DNA of 64,000 nt from Ornithodoros turicata (Eukaryota > Arthropoda > Arachnida > Ixodida > Argasidae), in NCBI RefSeq assembly GCF_037126465.1, contig NC_088201.1, forward strand, positions 138,882,376-138,946,375. Direction: 5' to 3'. Shown here in pieces: positions 10,801 to 23,197 of the stretch. A program made the translations under genes and the position numbers. Numbering within the stretch: the first letter of the stretch is position 1; each line of letters starts with the position of its first letter. Below the pieces are notes generated by a model. The model searched no databases. It saw nothing but the letters and a program-made list of their open reading frames with translations, and was not told where the DNA came from.

Positions 10801-11840
10801 TTGCAACCTGAAGGGTGTAATTTGTATGAACACCCCAGCCCGTTTTCACGTCAGTTTAGGCAGAGAGGTCCTATCGACCTCCTGGATTTTCCGTTTTTAT
10901 TTATTTAGAAGCTCATCGTACATGATGATCAACTGCAGTAAAATGAATAATTTCTACGGAATAGTTTTCGTGCAAAAGAAATCGAGAAAAATCGGTGTTT
11001 TAGTTTTGGCGTGTTTGCACGCGTATATCTCGCGAGTTTTAAACGATATTGTAGTCAATTTCTTTTATGCATTAGTATGCTTACAGACCAGCAGTCCGAG
11101 CGCAAATTTTGCGTGCAGGTGCAACGCTTGGTGCTCTAAAAAGTGGCGAACATGCTCTCTCGCGCAGTTTTGTTCCAATTTCGACGCGTGATTTCTCTGG
11201 CTGTAGATGTTCCTCATTAACATACATGGTATCAGCTAACTCAGCTTTTAATGCTCTTTCATCTGATATATCCCTCGTGCGTATAGCTCCTACAGGTATA
11301 TGTTGAAACACGCAGATGTTCATGCATCTTTCGAAAAACAGGGATTTTTCGCATCTGTTTCTCGAAAAGGCCCCTTTCGATTTCATTTATATTTTTCCAA
11401 GACACGGCCCGATGTTAGACCTTTCATCTGACATAAAAGAATTGTGCTTCAAAAGGCGTACGCTGGCAATTAGCGCGTTAAAACGCGGCCCATCTCTGCG
11501 TGCGTACGTGTCGGAGTTCGCTGACAGGACCGCGGTATGGCGGGCCTCCTGTCGATGCTTCCTTTATTTGGGCAAGGGTGTCCGGCCATAGCCTTACCTC
11601 AGCTATCCGTCCAAGGGTCGAACAGGCGTCACGAACGCTATTCCCTGCGAGTCTCTCGGTGATATTCGAGGCGTAGAAATCACGAGAAATGACACATCTG
11701 GTCCCCAATGCAGAGTTCTTTCAGGTGCCTACACAGTTAAAGATGCAACAGGTCCAGTGCGGCAAAGAATGATGCTCGCACTTCACATGTAAACAAAGGT
11801 CGCTACCCGACGGCTATCACGCCAGGTACTTTCTCCGGAG
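7835..11840. other. No gene recognised
   Basis: Short open frames only. A 220-codon frame at 10529-11191 has low-complexity composition and no motif. A G10 run is at 9077 and mixed homopurine tracts follow. Around 10155-10210 there is a short imperfect tandem of GCAACA-GTGCC words. At 10770-10850 two AAGGGTGT-containing words recur. I see no promoter or RNA gene. Confidence 0.4.
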
Positions 11841-11849
11841 GCCACATAG

Positions 11850-13345
11850 CGGCGCCACCAGTTTGTCGCACAGTCCCTATTCGCCTCGAGATCGAACAGT
11901 GTCGCCACAGTGCGGCTGCTCATTGAACTGCCCTTAGTGGGGATGCGCTGCTTCAGCCGGTGCTTGCGCTGTGGTCATAATGCTCGAAAACGTGCATGTC
12001 TGTCCGCTTGAATTTTTCAAATCGCTTCAAAATGAGTGAAAATTACTTCGTGTATACCTTTTTCAACTTTTCTAGTTCCCTGCACAAGCGTGCTTAGGAA
12101 GGAAGAAAACTACAGAACGTGCATGTTCCAGCATACGGATTCCACTCAGCCTTTGTTATATTTGTCGTGGTTCTGTGTGTCGAACAAAATATACCGAAGG
12201 CTAAGGTCAATGTTCTCACTGGTTTTTAATCATGTAACAATGTCACAGTTATTTATGGAATGGTTTCTGTGCTAGCAATTTCATTTTACTTCGTAATGCC
12301 CAGTTATATCCTACGCGCGCTAAAACACGTTGTATCGATTGTATGAATATATCGAACGCGTGGAATATATGCATGATATGGGTGTTTTTAAATGTGTGAA
12401 TTTCTAGCTTCCATCTCATTTTATCTGACCGTATTGACTTTTGTCTTTCACATACGTAATCATTGGAACACACGCACTCAAGGTAAAAATGATATCACCA
12501 TCCCACCCCCCACGCCCGAACGTTCATTGTAAAACAGGTGTGTTTTGTGGGGTATGAGGCACGTGTGCAACGGCATGTTTCAGAATGTACCTGCCGCTGG
12601 AACCAAAAACTTAGTGTTTATGTAGTTCATACCTGACCAGTATATAGTACCCCATACAAAGTTAAGTCAACCCACACAGGTGTGGTCATCTCGTAACATA
12701 TTTTAGCACCGTTTAACCAATGCCTGCACAGAAGACGAATCAACCTCGAACCTCTTTCTGACTCGCACGACGGGAATCACCACCGCTGTTATACGACGCA
12801 AAAATTAGAGCGAAGGGCTTCAATACTTATTGGACTATTCTGCCCTTACGTTGTGTTCTTGCACACTTTTACATTTAGGTTGCCAAGACCAATGTAGACA
12901 GGGATTTTGGGGTTTTTTTTTTTTCAATCCTTGTCTCGATCTAAGACAGAAAGGTAGAGGGAAACACAGCTATGCGAACGACGAATAAATATCCGAGTGA
13001 GAGCAGGCAAAGATAAAAACAAAATCTCGCTTGCAACAAAGGAATGTCATGGCAGTGCTTCCCTTCGAACGCACAAAGGAGATTCGCTTTTCACAATTTC
13101 GCGACTTCAACGTTTCGCAGTGCAGCACTTATTGTCAAATTTCACATTTTATCAGCGTTCTAAGTAGCGCATTTCAACACATCTGCAATATGTGAAGCAC
13201 TGACAGCGACATTTCATCCAGAAACACTGCCATACCCGCGTAGAAAAGCCTGCGCCTGCTGCGCCGGATCATGCCGTATCCCCACTAGAGCTCCGCCGCA
13301 GCGCCACCTACAGTTCGATCTCGAGGCGAATAGAGTGCGGACTAT
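11850..13345. repeat. Inverted pair of a dispersed repeat
   Basis: The words CTATTCGCCTCGAGATCGAAC (11878-11898 region) and GTTCGATCTCGAGGCGAATAG (13313-13333) are inverted copies, with further weaker matches to a GCGCCACC flank. The 1.4 kb between them has no open frame of note and contains a T10 run at 12917. It may be a non-autonomous DNA element or two insertions of one repeat in opposite directions. Confidence 0.4.
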
Positions 13346-14990
13346 TTTGAAGGATTGTATGATATCTTCTGGTTGGGCACTCTCTCTTCGTCTTATATTC
13401 GAATGGCACTGTCGTGACCTTCACGAGATGGAACACGCATAGAAATCTTAAGGTGTACGCTAGAAGGAAACCTTCGAAACTGGGACGTACGGGCGAGGGG
13501 AGCGCCATATTGAATCAGCTACTGTTGCCGCGGCGCATGCAAACAAATGAATCCAGTAAGCATACAGCAAACATAACGCCAAAAATGTTTTTGGAACAGT
13601 AAGACACCGCCAGAACCCATGAAACCGTAAGATATATATGAAAACACATACGCAAACACACACACCAAGAAACAGGCACGACACGGACGCCACATGGGGA
13701 CACCGTCTCCGCCGCTGCCACTGCCTCAACCAGCCTTGACTACAAGCCTGGATAGTGGCGGACACTGACAAAATATGTAGCCGACGGAAGCAGAGGAGCA
13801 ACCGAGCAAGTGTTGCAACAGTTTTTGGAACTGTGGCTGCTTTCACGGGCGGGAAATACACGACGTTTCCTCGGCTGATTCAATATGGCTGCCTCCGAGC
13901 GCATACATTGAGAGAGGGAAGAGCTCCGTTCAAGTGCTTTGCTCTCCTCCGATCCTCCTCCACAGCTTTCCTTCTAGCCTCTCTCCGTAAGATTTCTATG
14001 GGAACACGGGTGCGTGTGGCTGATAGCGTAGTCCGCCACCTTACCACCTTGTGGCACTTTCTAAGTAGAACTGGAAAGTTTGCTGCCACTGCCTCTGGCG
14101 AGGACAGTATTGGAACCAGTCACTTGAAAGAAAGAATAGTATCTGTCATATGCCATTGATAAAAGTATCTAATGGCATTGAACTCATGCGTGGAAACGGA
14201 AGCAGTGGTGATAGTTTCAGGTAAAACAATAATACTCTCGTCATTTGTTTCCGTGTGTCACCACAGAGTGCCGCCACAACTGGTAGAGGTGGTTATCTGG
14301 CATGCACTTTGGTGTTTCGTCGTGTAAAGCTCAAGGTGGTATACGGCACAGCATTCCACAGTATAACAATTTTTCAGCGATATCTTAGCTGGAGCAGCAC
14401 GTACTACATGTAACGATAATGAACAAGCTTCCTCGGAAACCCAAGCAATTAAGTGTAAAGGAGCAAGAATGTGCAGCCAAACAACAACAACAAAAAAAGA
14501 ACAATTTCATGTGCAGCAAGCATTTAGTTAATACAGGAACCATGTTACATTATTGAAAAATGGAAGAATGTCAACCTTACAGAAAATGCTGCCGGCAATC
14601 CTCCACTAATTGCGCATGCGCACTTCGCTTGTTTGGAATGTGGGCCGGAAAGTCGGTTTTGTCTGTGGTGAGACGCTTGTGCTGTTCAGAGACTCGTTTT
14701 TGCAGCTGCAATTTTGTGTTGTTGTGCGTGTCTAGGTTTCCCGGCATACAAGCATAATTGGATGTGCGCACCAATCCCCACCACTTTAGTAATTCATGTA
14801 ATAAAATTTCTTTGAAACATGCAAACATCTTTTTTGTAAGTTGGCTTTATTTTTCACCTGGCACAGTGTAGCGCTGTTGCCGTCTATCTTGTGATCTGCA
14901 GCCTCTGTTTCACCACTTGCATTTTTTTGTCAACATGAGGAATAATGGTGCCGTGATGTTACAAGTAAGGTTTGTCTGCGCTGTGTGGCG
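13346..14990. other. No gene recognised; small inverted repeat
   Basis: GCCATATTGAATCAGC at 13506-13521 is repeated inverted as GCTGATTCAATATGGC at 13876-13891, enclosing about 350 bases rich in CA dinucleotides (13640-13680). The open frames here are short and have no family motif. Confidence 0.35.
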
Positions 14991-14999
14991 ACAAGTTGC

Positions 15000-15193
15000 A
15001 CGTGCCGCAGGGTAGGACTGCGGATAGCTTGGACCACGTGGGATTCTTGAGACGTGCGCCGGAAATGTCCGACACACGGTGCTAGAAGCAATGTTCACCT
15101 CCCACACATTGCAGCTGCCCTCGGCCGGCATCGAACCCGCGATCTAGAGCTCAGCAAGCCAGCACCTTACCGACTGAGTTACCGAGGACGGCT
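15000..15193 (-). mobile_element. tRNA-derived SINE
   Basis: On the minus strand a Pol III A box (AACTCAGTCGGTAAGG) and B box (GGGTTCGATGCC) are spaced as in a tRNA, and a non-tRNA body follows. The same family occurs at 35085-35308 and 35507-35745. Confidence 0.75.
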
Positions 15194-15199
15194 CAACAC

Positions 15200-17335
15200 C
15201 AGGAGCAAATGAATTTTCTCCAAATAATGTGCGAGTTTTCACAGAGCGAGATGTGCGCTGTAAAGAAATGTATCACAAAACGTCCTGTGAACAGCCGTAT
15301 CCTGAAAAGTTCGATTGTGAGCGTGATGCTGCTTCATCGCACCTCAATTATGACACAGATGGCACAATATACATCTACTACAAGTTAGGCCGCATATGTA
15401 AGTGCTGCAGATACAATTTTCCATCTGTGTAACGTATCATCAGTGGGCCTCGTTATGTGTCATTACGGAACATCAGTAACAGGAGCATTAATATGAGCGG
15501 CGAAAGAAGTAAGTTGCGCGTATCGGAGCACGCTGAATCGCAACGTATTGCGACACCGCAAAGACATCGCACAGAACAAGGTGAGCAAACGTTCCCGTTG
15601 TGTTATTTCAACAGCTATAGAACTTGATTAATTAGAAGAAACAGAGCAGCTATTTTTGAGACGCACAGTTTAGAAATTATTTTGCTATTTGTATTCGCCG
15701 ATAACTGCAGGTTAAACCATGCACAAGCCAGAAGCATCACCGAAGAACGACGATTTCACTCACATAAATAACCCCCCAAAATATATGCCGAAAATAAAAA
15801 TGAGTATACGGATGACATTCAAGTCACATAGGCACGTTTGGCGTATATTGCTCAAAGAATGCTGCCCCGAAAATACTGCTTCGAAGATTACAGTTCTACC
15901 GGGAAAGCGTTCCATATCTTGCCATTTCATGGAAGGTCAGTCCATAACTCACGCACTTTCTGAACACAATCCGTTACCTTTAATTAAATCCTAGGCTGAC
16001 AGCAGCTCTCCTCGTCATCTGCAAACGTTGGCGTGGTGCACTACGCAAACGTTCTTAATGTCGGAGCACTAATGAGTAGTCTCGCTAATACAGATGCTAG
16101 GAAGAAGATATCCTGTTACGTAAGAATCACTCGTTATATTGCGTGGGAGACTTGTCTTGAAACTAGTCTTGCGCATAAACCCTCCTTGGTTCACACACAC
16201 CGTACATTGATTTGAACTCCTGGTCCAAGAACATGATTGCCCTCGCAATCATCGTCGTCGTTCTTACGCATCCGCAGTTATGTGAGTAATTGCTTCCATT
16301 ACTGTATATTTCTCCTGCTCAACCTCACGCCTCCATCTCTACAATATAGTGTGCGACGTCTCGGATCCTTTGAAAGGACGGTCACATCCGTTCCGGTCGA
16401 TTTCGAGAAGTATAGTATAATTTTATTCCTCGTGGGATATTGGCCACGTTATCGGAAATCCCACGCGAAATGGTGGCTAGTTTGGCTGTTCTTCGATGTA
16501 ACACGTGGCAAGAGCACACGCTGGATGTGGACTGTATACCTCTTTCTGAAAAAAAAAAAAAAAAGAGAAAGTGTTAGCCACTATAGGAACCTAGGAGGGC
16601 GCGACCTCCAGAAATATAATGCTGCGATGACAGAAGCGTCTCGTATACTAGTTACGTGGCGTGTGAACGGCGCCTTCCCTTCTCTGATCGCCGCGGTCAC
16701 ACTCCTACACAATAAAACTGTCCTGATCAAGACTAAGGCGAGGATTGACCAATGAAGAAACGAACAGATATATATCTTGAGACATCTGAAATAAAGGCAA
16801 ACAACACTGGTACGGACGAGAGGGAGTCATCATTGACGAGTCTTGTGCAGCTCCAGATTACCTCAAGGACTGACGTAACGATCTATTTTTGCGTGCGAGA
16901 TCAATTTCCTACATTTCTACTTTGATGCGAGATTACGTGCTGCCATACTGATTTCGAGTTTGGCAGGAAACTAGGGATAGGGAATAGCTCGCAAGCAGCC
17001 TATGCAGAGAGTGTTTTGTTTTTATTCGTTACGAAATTTTTATGAAAAAAACTAGCAGGGGGGAGAAAAATAGATGCCGTTCTAGCAATTGGGTTATACG
17101 GCCAGCCGAATATCCTGTAGGACAGCATGTGCAACTACTGGACAACTAATTAGCTAAAATTCATTGATGAACTTGTTAACGTGATGTTTTCTGGGAAACA
17201 TTTCTGTGAGATAGCAGTATTGGAGCCAGACATTATTCAGTTCCACTTTCCTTATTTAACACTCTGTGAAGCGAACGTACTTTTCGCTTAACTTATGTCG
17301 CTGTTCAATGGGCCGAAAGTTGAACTCGTCCCTTT
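15200..17335. other. No gene recognised
   Basis: Open frames up to 172 codons (16237-16755) are present but contain an A-rich run and no motif. I find no repeat pair and no RNA gene in this stretch. Confidence 0.4.
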
Positions 17336-17337
17336 TC

Positions 17338-17485
17338 AACCGCTGGCGGTGGTGCTTGTGGTGGTGCTGGTGAAAGGGCACGCCGTTGTCGGCCTCACAG
17401 AGGTTGGCAACGTCACGACTGACGCCCTGGGGGAATTTCAACTGAGAACTGAGTGAACAGTGCCGACATATGTCTGAAAGCGTCT
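17338..17485. mobile_element. SINE fragment, GGCCTCACAGAGG family
   Basis: A (GGTGGT)n-rich start is followed by GCCGTTGTCGGCCTCACAGA, GTCACGACTGACGCCCTGGG and a GACATATGTCTGAAAGCGTC word. The same order is seen at 37655-37845 and, inverted, at 22135-22248. No coding capacity. Confidence 0.65.
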
Positions 17486-17617
17486 GAGCAAAAAGAGCAG
17501 TCATGCATATGACATGACCAGTACGGCATTATTAAGCCAACATTATGACGCTCTCGCCCTGTCGCTAGTCTCATAACTCCCCCGAAAAAAAGAAAAGTAA
17601 GAGAAGAAAAGAACTAA

Positions 17618-17692
17618 GCAGGGCGCGGATCGAACCACGGTACTGGAAAGCTGTGACCAACATCTCCTCCACTGAGCTGACACCGCCCGTTG
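17618..17692 (-). mobile_element. tRNA-like SINE head
   Basis: On the minus strand a tRNA-like A box (AGCTCAGTGGAGGAG) and B box (GTGGTTCGATCCG) are correctly spaced, but the acceptor stem does not pair well, so this is a tRNA-derived repeat and not a working tRNA gene. Confidence 0.6.
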
Positions 17693-17699
17693 CTATCAC

Positions 17700-18605
17700 C
17701 CTCAGGAACAGACGCTTTGGAAGCCACAGTGAGCTCGTCAGCGCTTGTTTTGTCGTGGAAAACCAGATGGAATACATTGCTTCAATTGAGGGAAGCGGGT
17801 AGGCTGGTCAAGCCAGCTTTAAGAAGCGGTGTCCCACAAATCTGGGAACGAATGTTGCTTGTTGTTTATATGTTTACAGTGTCAATAAATTTGTACGTGT
17901 GCATTCCTTGATGTTCTTGATTTTCATATCCTGCTTCCCGATAATGTTAGCAGATGAGCCGGCGCTGCGCCGGGAACAGAGGAGGGGGGAGCGAATTCAA
18001 GGGAGAGGGTGTAGGAGAGGGCACGCAGGGCACATGCGCACTTCGATCATCGCGCGATTTTTTGGCGCTGGATTCCGGCTCTGTCTTGGCCATTCGCTAC
18101 GGATGATCACGTCACCGAGGAGGGCGGTGGCTTTCGTGGCGAAATTGTGAAAGTTACAGCTGCACTCCACTGGTAAATACGTCTGCGTCATCGCCATCGA
18201 CATTCCCCACCGCAATATCCAGTAGGCAAGGCGCCTCATCGTGGCGGTTCGGTACGATACGGCATTTTGTTACACGGAAGGGCTTTCGAACTTTAGGACC
18301 ACGCCTATTTTCTACTCTAATCCCTGGGGCATCGAGGCAGTACTGGCCAATACGGTGAACACCTACGTTGAGCATTACAGCGAATGTCGTGGTGTGCGAG
18401 AGGTAGCGATCCCTTGTTCTCCTGCATTCGAGTTGAGGTAAGTTTTCTCTCTTTTGCCTCACCTAAGATTTGTGCATGTTTTTTTTTTTCTTGGGGAAAC
18501 TCTGGGACTCTGTTTTTTTTTTTTGATTGGGTGTTAGCGCCGCGTAGCAACTGTGGCTATGAGCGACGTACAGATGTGGACAGAAGGAGTGGGGGACAGG
18601 GGGGT
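17700..18605. other. No gene recognised
   Basis: Short frames only. Two T-rich runs lie at 18480-18525. Nothing in this stretch matches a family I know. Confidence 0.35.
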
Positions 18606-18607
18606 TA

Positions 18608-18780
18608 GTATGCGTCCTGGGCCCACTTCAGGGGGAACTGTGCCGACATTCGTCTGGAAAGTCTTCGGAAAACCCAGGGAAAACCTCAGACAGCACAGCC
18701 GGCGGTAGGATTCGAACCCACCACCTCCCAGTCTTCAGCACGACCTTGGTTACCACGAACGATCGGACGCCTTAGCACGT
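18608..18780 (-). mobile_element. tRNA-derived SINE
   Basis: The minus strand shows a B box (GTGGGTTCGAATCC) followed by the body words CAGCCGGC-TGTGCTGTCTGAGG and TTTTCCCTGGGTTT, shared with the SINE at 57182-57500 and the fragment at 37655-37845. Confidence 0.7.
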
Positions 18781-18784
18781 AGCG

Positions 18785-20185
18785 CAGTTATTTTAGATGT
18801 TGCATATTGCATAATACAGGTATATTTCTTCACATCTCTTTGATTCAGGTACTATTTTATGTTCTTTTGATATTTTGGCATTAAAAGAGTACAGAGGGCC
18901 ATCCAAAAAAAATTGAGATTAAGACGTCTGATGAAAGTGTGCGTGTCACTATACCGAATAGCGCGAAAGGTTTTGATGTGTGCAATTTGTTTCCCAGAAA
19001 AAAACTCACATAAACATGGCTCCGCGCGTTCACTCTTAACTCGCCACTCCAGGTATAACGAGGATGAGGAGGTATGATGCCACGTCACCGATGACGTTAT
19101 AAGGAGAACTCGTTCTGGTTCGCCTGTCAGTGAGGGTCAGCGCATTGTCCCTTTGCCGGCGTAAATCAGTTTTGCCAGTTCTCCCGGAGAATTAGGGATA
19201 GAAGGAGTGATCGAATCATTACCGAGCCAAGAGAAAGGCTTTTTAGAACCCCGAACCACGGTCCCGAACAGTCGAGTAGCAGACGACAGCGGAGTAGCAG
19301 ACATTTCTCTAGGCCAATCAGCGAGCGTTCTCATTATAGCGTCAGCGCGAGATTCCAGGCAGATCATCAGACTGGTACTGCTCTTCACCACAGTTGCGCA
19401 GAATCGCATTTTGCGGCGTTTTTAAATTCAATTTCTGCGATAATTATGCCTCCGTGGTGTGAATTACTTCGCATGGTGCATCTTACTGGTCTACTTAACA
19501 GTTTTATAGGAAGAAAACAGGGTGTTAGAAATGACTTCTGGGCTGCTTTAAGGGTGATGAAAGCAACGGAGCCTATTTTATGAACTATGAGCAGTCAGTT
19601 AGTTGATAAGCTTCCGCATCGAACAATCTCGTCAGCTTCTGTCGAAGTACCGAGAGAAGCTGCGGTAAGTCACCGTCAGGCATTTGTTCCCTCTTGTTGC
19701 AGAATGTCTGTTTTTTACGCCTATTTATGGCAGTGTTCGAGCTGCTATCCCAATAGATGGCATGAACTGTATTATTGGTTATCTTTCAGGAATGACCGTC
19801 AGAAGGAGGCGCAGCAATCATGTGATTAATATTATTATTGTCACCATCATCAGTGATTACCTTTTTTTGTACATGTTTCACAAATTCTTTAAAATTTTAA
19901 ACGTAGTAACGAGTAAACCAGTAATCGTGCACGTAAAAGGATATGGCACTCGTTGTCTTCTGCAATATTTACTATTACACACTTGTAGTATTGTATTTAG
20001 GCACATTTAGGTTTCGGGATACCTGCGCTTTTACGCCCGTAGAACAGGAACTTTAAGGTAACATATTAGAAAGAGTTACACAGAGTTACAATAGAAACAT
20101 GGAAATAACGGTAATCCGCAACATTTGATTAATGTTACACCGGAGTAGATAAAACAACACTCCACCGCCGAGCTGGTATATGGCT
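18785..20185. other. No gene recognised
   Basis: No long open frame or repeat pair was found. The last few hundred bases may belong to the missing 5' part of the Penelope-like element that follows, but no reverse-transcriptase motif is readable there. Confidence 0.35.
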
Positions 20186-20193
20186 AGGGTTCA

Positions 20194-21701
20194 GTGTTTT
20201 CGGTTTCTATTTTTGGGAGGATCCGGGGGAAGTTTTTAGGTGTCCTTGACTTGGTTTTGAAGAAGCGAATATGCTCGGTTCTCAATGATAGCGAGCTTCA
20301 GTCACTATGCAAATCGATACAAGCTGCGCCATTTGATACTATTTCTGTCAAATTTCTTATCAAGGATCACAAGCCTGAGATTCCTCTAAGAATCGTTGTC
20401 AACGAAGGTCGTACCTGGCAGAAAATTGTATCTACTTATCTTCAACAATCCTTGTCCACTGTATTTGAACCTAGTTCTCTCGTCCTAAGAAATTCAGAGT
20501 GTCTGGATGAATCCTTGAACCCCTTTCATGGTAAGAAATGTTTTGGCCTTTCTATGGACATTAAGGATCTATATTACTCCCTGCAAGTTAACCTTCTCTT
20601 AAACAGAGTAAGAGCCTTTTTAGAGCAGCAGCTGGTACTGTTCCAGTCCCTAGCAGGTATCTCAGTCAGTGATTTTTTGCGAACCTTAGAATTGTACCTC
20701 AAGTCCACTGCCATCTACATTGATGGGGCATTGTACACTCAGAAAACGGGTATTTGTATCGGCTCATCTATAGCGTCCATGTTGTCTGAGATTTATCTAC
20801 GCACTGTTGATAATGCTATAGTATCGTTTCTTTCTGCATTCCGCTCCCCTTTGGTACTTGTAAAAAGGTTTGTTGATGACCTTCTTATATTGTCTTGTGA
20901 GAATGAGGATCTTACTGATGAATGCCGCGGTGTAATAGCATCTGCTGCTCCTGAGTTAGCCTTTACCATTGAGCGACCTACCGGTAATTCTCTTCAGTAC
21001 TTGGACCTAAGACTCATGATCAGTCAGAGTCTGTGTTGGTCTTATGGCAAAGACAAACCTAAGCCGGTACTTCCGGCCCATAGTTGTCACTCCAAAAGTG
21101 TTAAATTCTGTGTTGTCTCTGGCTTACTGTCAAATGCCGCAAAAAAAGTTTTGCATTCATAACCTTTGCTCTTCTATCAGCCACCCAATGGTTCGTTTGG
21201 GTGATGCGGGGTATTCTGAGTCTTTGGTGATCCGTGGTTTAAGGCTTATTAGCGCTAAGATGTTCTGTCCTGCCAATGACCTTGTAAAACCCCACGAGAA
21301 CCGTGTGGTTATTCCCTACATTCATGCCGTATCACACAATCTCCTACATGTTGCCAAAAAAATTTACTGTCAACATTGCCTTTCGCAATAACTTTCGTCT
21401 AGACGCCTTGACACCTTTCGGTAAATCTGCAGCAAGTTGTAAGGATCGTCTGCGTGAGCATGCCTTGAAGGTGAGGAACAAAGACCATGTGTCAGAAGTA
21501 GCTAAGCATTTACAAGATTGTAACAACTGTGAACCCTTATGGAATCGAACAATGGTGCTGGCCAGTGAGGCTGACCTTCATAGAAGGCCCCTTCGGGAAA
21601 CCCTTTGTATCCTCAGTTATGGGAACAGTGTCAGCAAAGCTTCTTTGACCTTGTCTCCCGCTTTGAAGAACTTGTTAACTTGCCCCCACTCTCCCACGTA
21701 G
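20194..21701 (+). pseudogene. Penelope-like element reverse transcriptase
   Basis: The frame carries RT landmarks in order: VKFLIKDHKPEIPLR, the first catalytic Asp in LSMDIKDLYYSL, GICIGSSIASMLSEIYL, and the catalytic KRFVDDLLIL (FVDD in place of the common YxDD), then SLQYLDL. This matches Penelope-like elements, which copy themselves into DNA ends. The C-terminus has CKDRLREHALKV and a HLQDC segment from the tail of the GIY-YIG nuclease, but the GIY-YIG core and its Cys knuckle, expected between LTPF and GKS, are missing. Two +1 frame shifts occur, both in runs of seven A (21141-21147 and 21355-21361); each would be cured by six A. The 5' part of the protein is absent. Confidence 0.85.
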
Positions 21702-21840
21702 TGTCTATTTAAATGTTGTTGTGCAATAAACCTGTCAGCTGAGTTTAAGACCGTGTTTGTGTTTGTCTGTTATCGTCCTTACCTCGTCTCGGGTTTTCAA
21801 GTCATGGATCGTCACCACCAGTTCGCTTGCTACCTAACTT
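21702..21840 (+). mobile_element. 3' end of the Penelope-like element
   Basis: After the stop come a short UTR, AATAAA at 21726, and the words GTGTTTGTGTTTGTCTG, TCGTCTCGGGTTTTCAAGTC and CACCAGTTCGCTTGCTACC. Diverged forms of these words make up the hairpins at 7674-7830 and 26253-26423, which ties those hairpins to this element type. Confidence 0.6.
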
Positions 21841-22134
21841 TCCTTTCGTTTTTAGGTAGTTATTGATTTCACGAAATCGCTTCGATTTTTCGATGTTTTC
21901 CCTGCCGCGTATATAGACCGTTTACAGCAGAGTTATCTGGGCGCCGCCATCTTAGCGCACGTGACCTTGCTCGCCACTGCTTGCCTTCTCTTTCGGCCGC
22001 CTGTTGTCACGGCGCACGTAGTACGGCGGTGCAACCCAGAGACGCTTTCTCCGATTTTAAATTTTTTGCAATGAATTCCGGATGGAAGGATGACACGAGG
22101 CTTTGGCCGAAGCTTCAACGGTCAGGTAAGTGCA

Positions 22135-22248
22135 CAGTTCCCCTAGAAGTCGGCCCAGGACGCACATTTCCCCAAGGGCGTCAGTCGTGACGTTGCCCAC
22201 ATACGTGAGGCCGACAACGGCAAGTCCTTTCACCACCACCACCACCAC
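22135..22248 (-). mobile_element. SINE inserted at a splice donor
   Basis: A 114-bp piece of the GGCCTCACAGAGG SINE family, inverted relative to 17338 and ending in (CCA)n, is flanked by the direct repeat CAGGTAAGTGCA (22123-22134 and 22249-22260). The duplicated target is the exon 1 splice donor, so the gene now has two identical donors 126 bases apart. Confidence 0.8.
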
Positions 22249-22411
22249 CAGGTAAGTGCATTTGCTTGATTTAGAGTGATATTTATGTCCTCGTGCGACC
22301 CAGATAATCGGCCCCACTATGGTCGAGTTACTACATATTTTGTCGGGGGGGGGGGGGGGTTTCTCTTCTTTTGTTGCGCATACGTTACGTTGTGGGTACG
22401 TTCATAATGTA

Positions 22412-23197
22412 GCACAATACAAAAAGCAACACTGAAGCTTCCTTAGTTTAATATATACAAGCTTTCGCGTGGGGGACCACGCTTCATCAGGTACAAGGTG
22501 TGAAGTTCGCGTATACAAGTATGTAAATATATATATATATCTACAGAGAGAGAGAAAGTTTACAATAAGCAGACCCGACAAAAATTGGGGGGGGGAAGGT
22601 ACATACTGAAAAACAAAACAGATACAACTGAAAAGCTACCAGTTTATCACTACATGAATGTTGGGGGTCAACGCGTTGGGAGGGGAGAAAAGCGGAACCT
22701 CTCATAAAGGACACCAAAGTCATGGTGACGCATCTTCGCGGAAGTCAACCTCCAAAAGTGTGAGAAATCTGTGGGACAGTCTGGATGGAAGGGTAGACCC
22801 CGCAGATTTCTCACACTTTTGGAGGTTGACTTCCGCGAAGATGCGTCACCATGACCTTGGTGTCCTTTATGAGAGGTTCCGCTTTTCTCCCCTCCCAACG
22901 CGTTGACCCCCAACATTCATGTAGTGATAAACTGGTAGCTTTTCAGTTGTATCTGTTTTGTTTTTCAGTATGTACCTTCCCCCCCCCAATTTTTGTCGGG
23001 TCTGCTTATTGTAAACTTTCTCTCTCTCTGTATATATATATTTATATACTTGTATACGAGAACTACCTGATGAAGCGTGGTCCCCCACGCGAAAGCTTGT
23101 ATATATTAAACTAAGGAAGCTTCAGTGTTGCTTTTTGTATTGTGCTACATTTCTTATCGGACTTGACGTCCCCTGTTTCACCGAGATTCTGCTATCA
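22412..23197. mobile_element. Long foldback (palindromic) element
   Basis: Two near-identical inverted arms, about 365 bases (22407-22771) and 348 bases (22803-23150), surround a 31-base centre. A 47-base tail follows the right arm (23151-23197). The 16-base direct repeat GTACGTTCATAATGTA (22396-22411 and 23198-23213) flanks the whole as a target duplication. The arm ends carry GACCACGCTTCATCAGGTA and CGAAAGCTT words. The one-sided tail and the long target duplication are more like a retrotransposed element (Penelope-type foldback) than a DNA transposon. It lies in the intron of the SWIM gene. RNA from it would form a long double-stranded hairpin. Confidence 0.8.

Noticed and set aside
10529..11191. 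Longest open frame of the 8-12 kb stretch (220 codons).
   Set aside because: No conserved motif, mixed composition, no splice or poly(A) context; it overlaps frames on the other strand and looks like chance.
22683..22916. Mirror-image 82-codon frames on both strands (MLGVNALGGEKSGTSHKGHQ).
   Set aside because: They are the two arms of the foldback element read on opposite strands, not genes.
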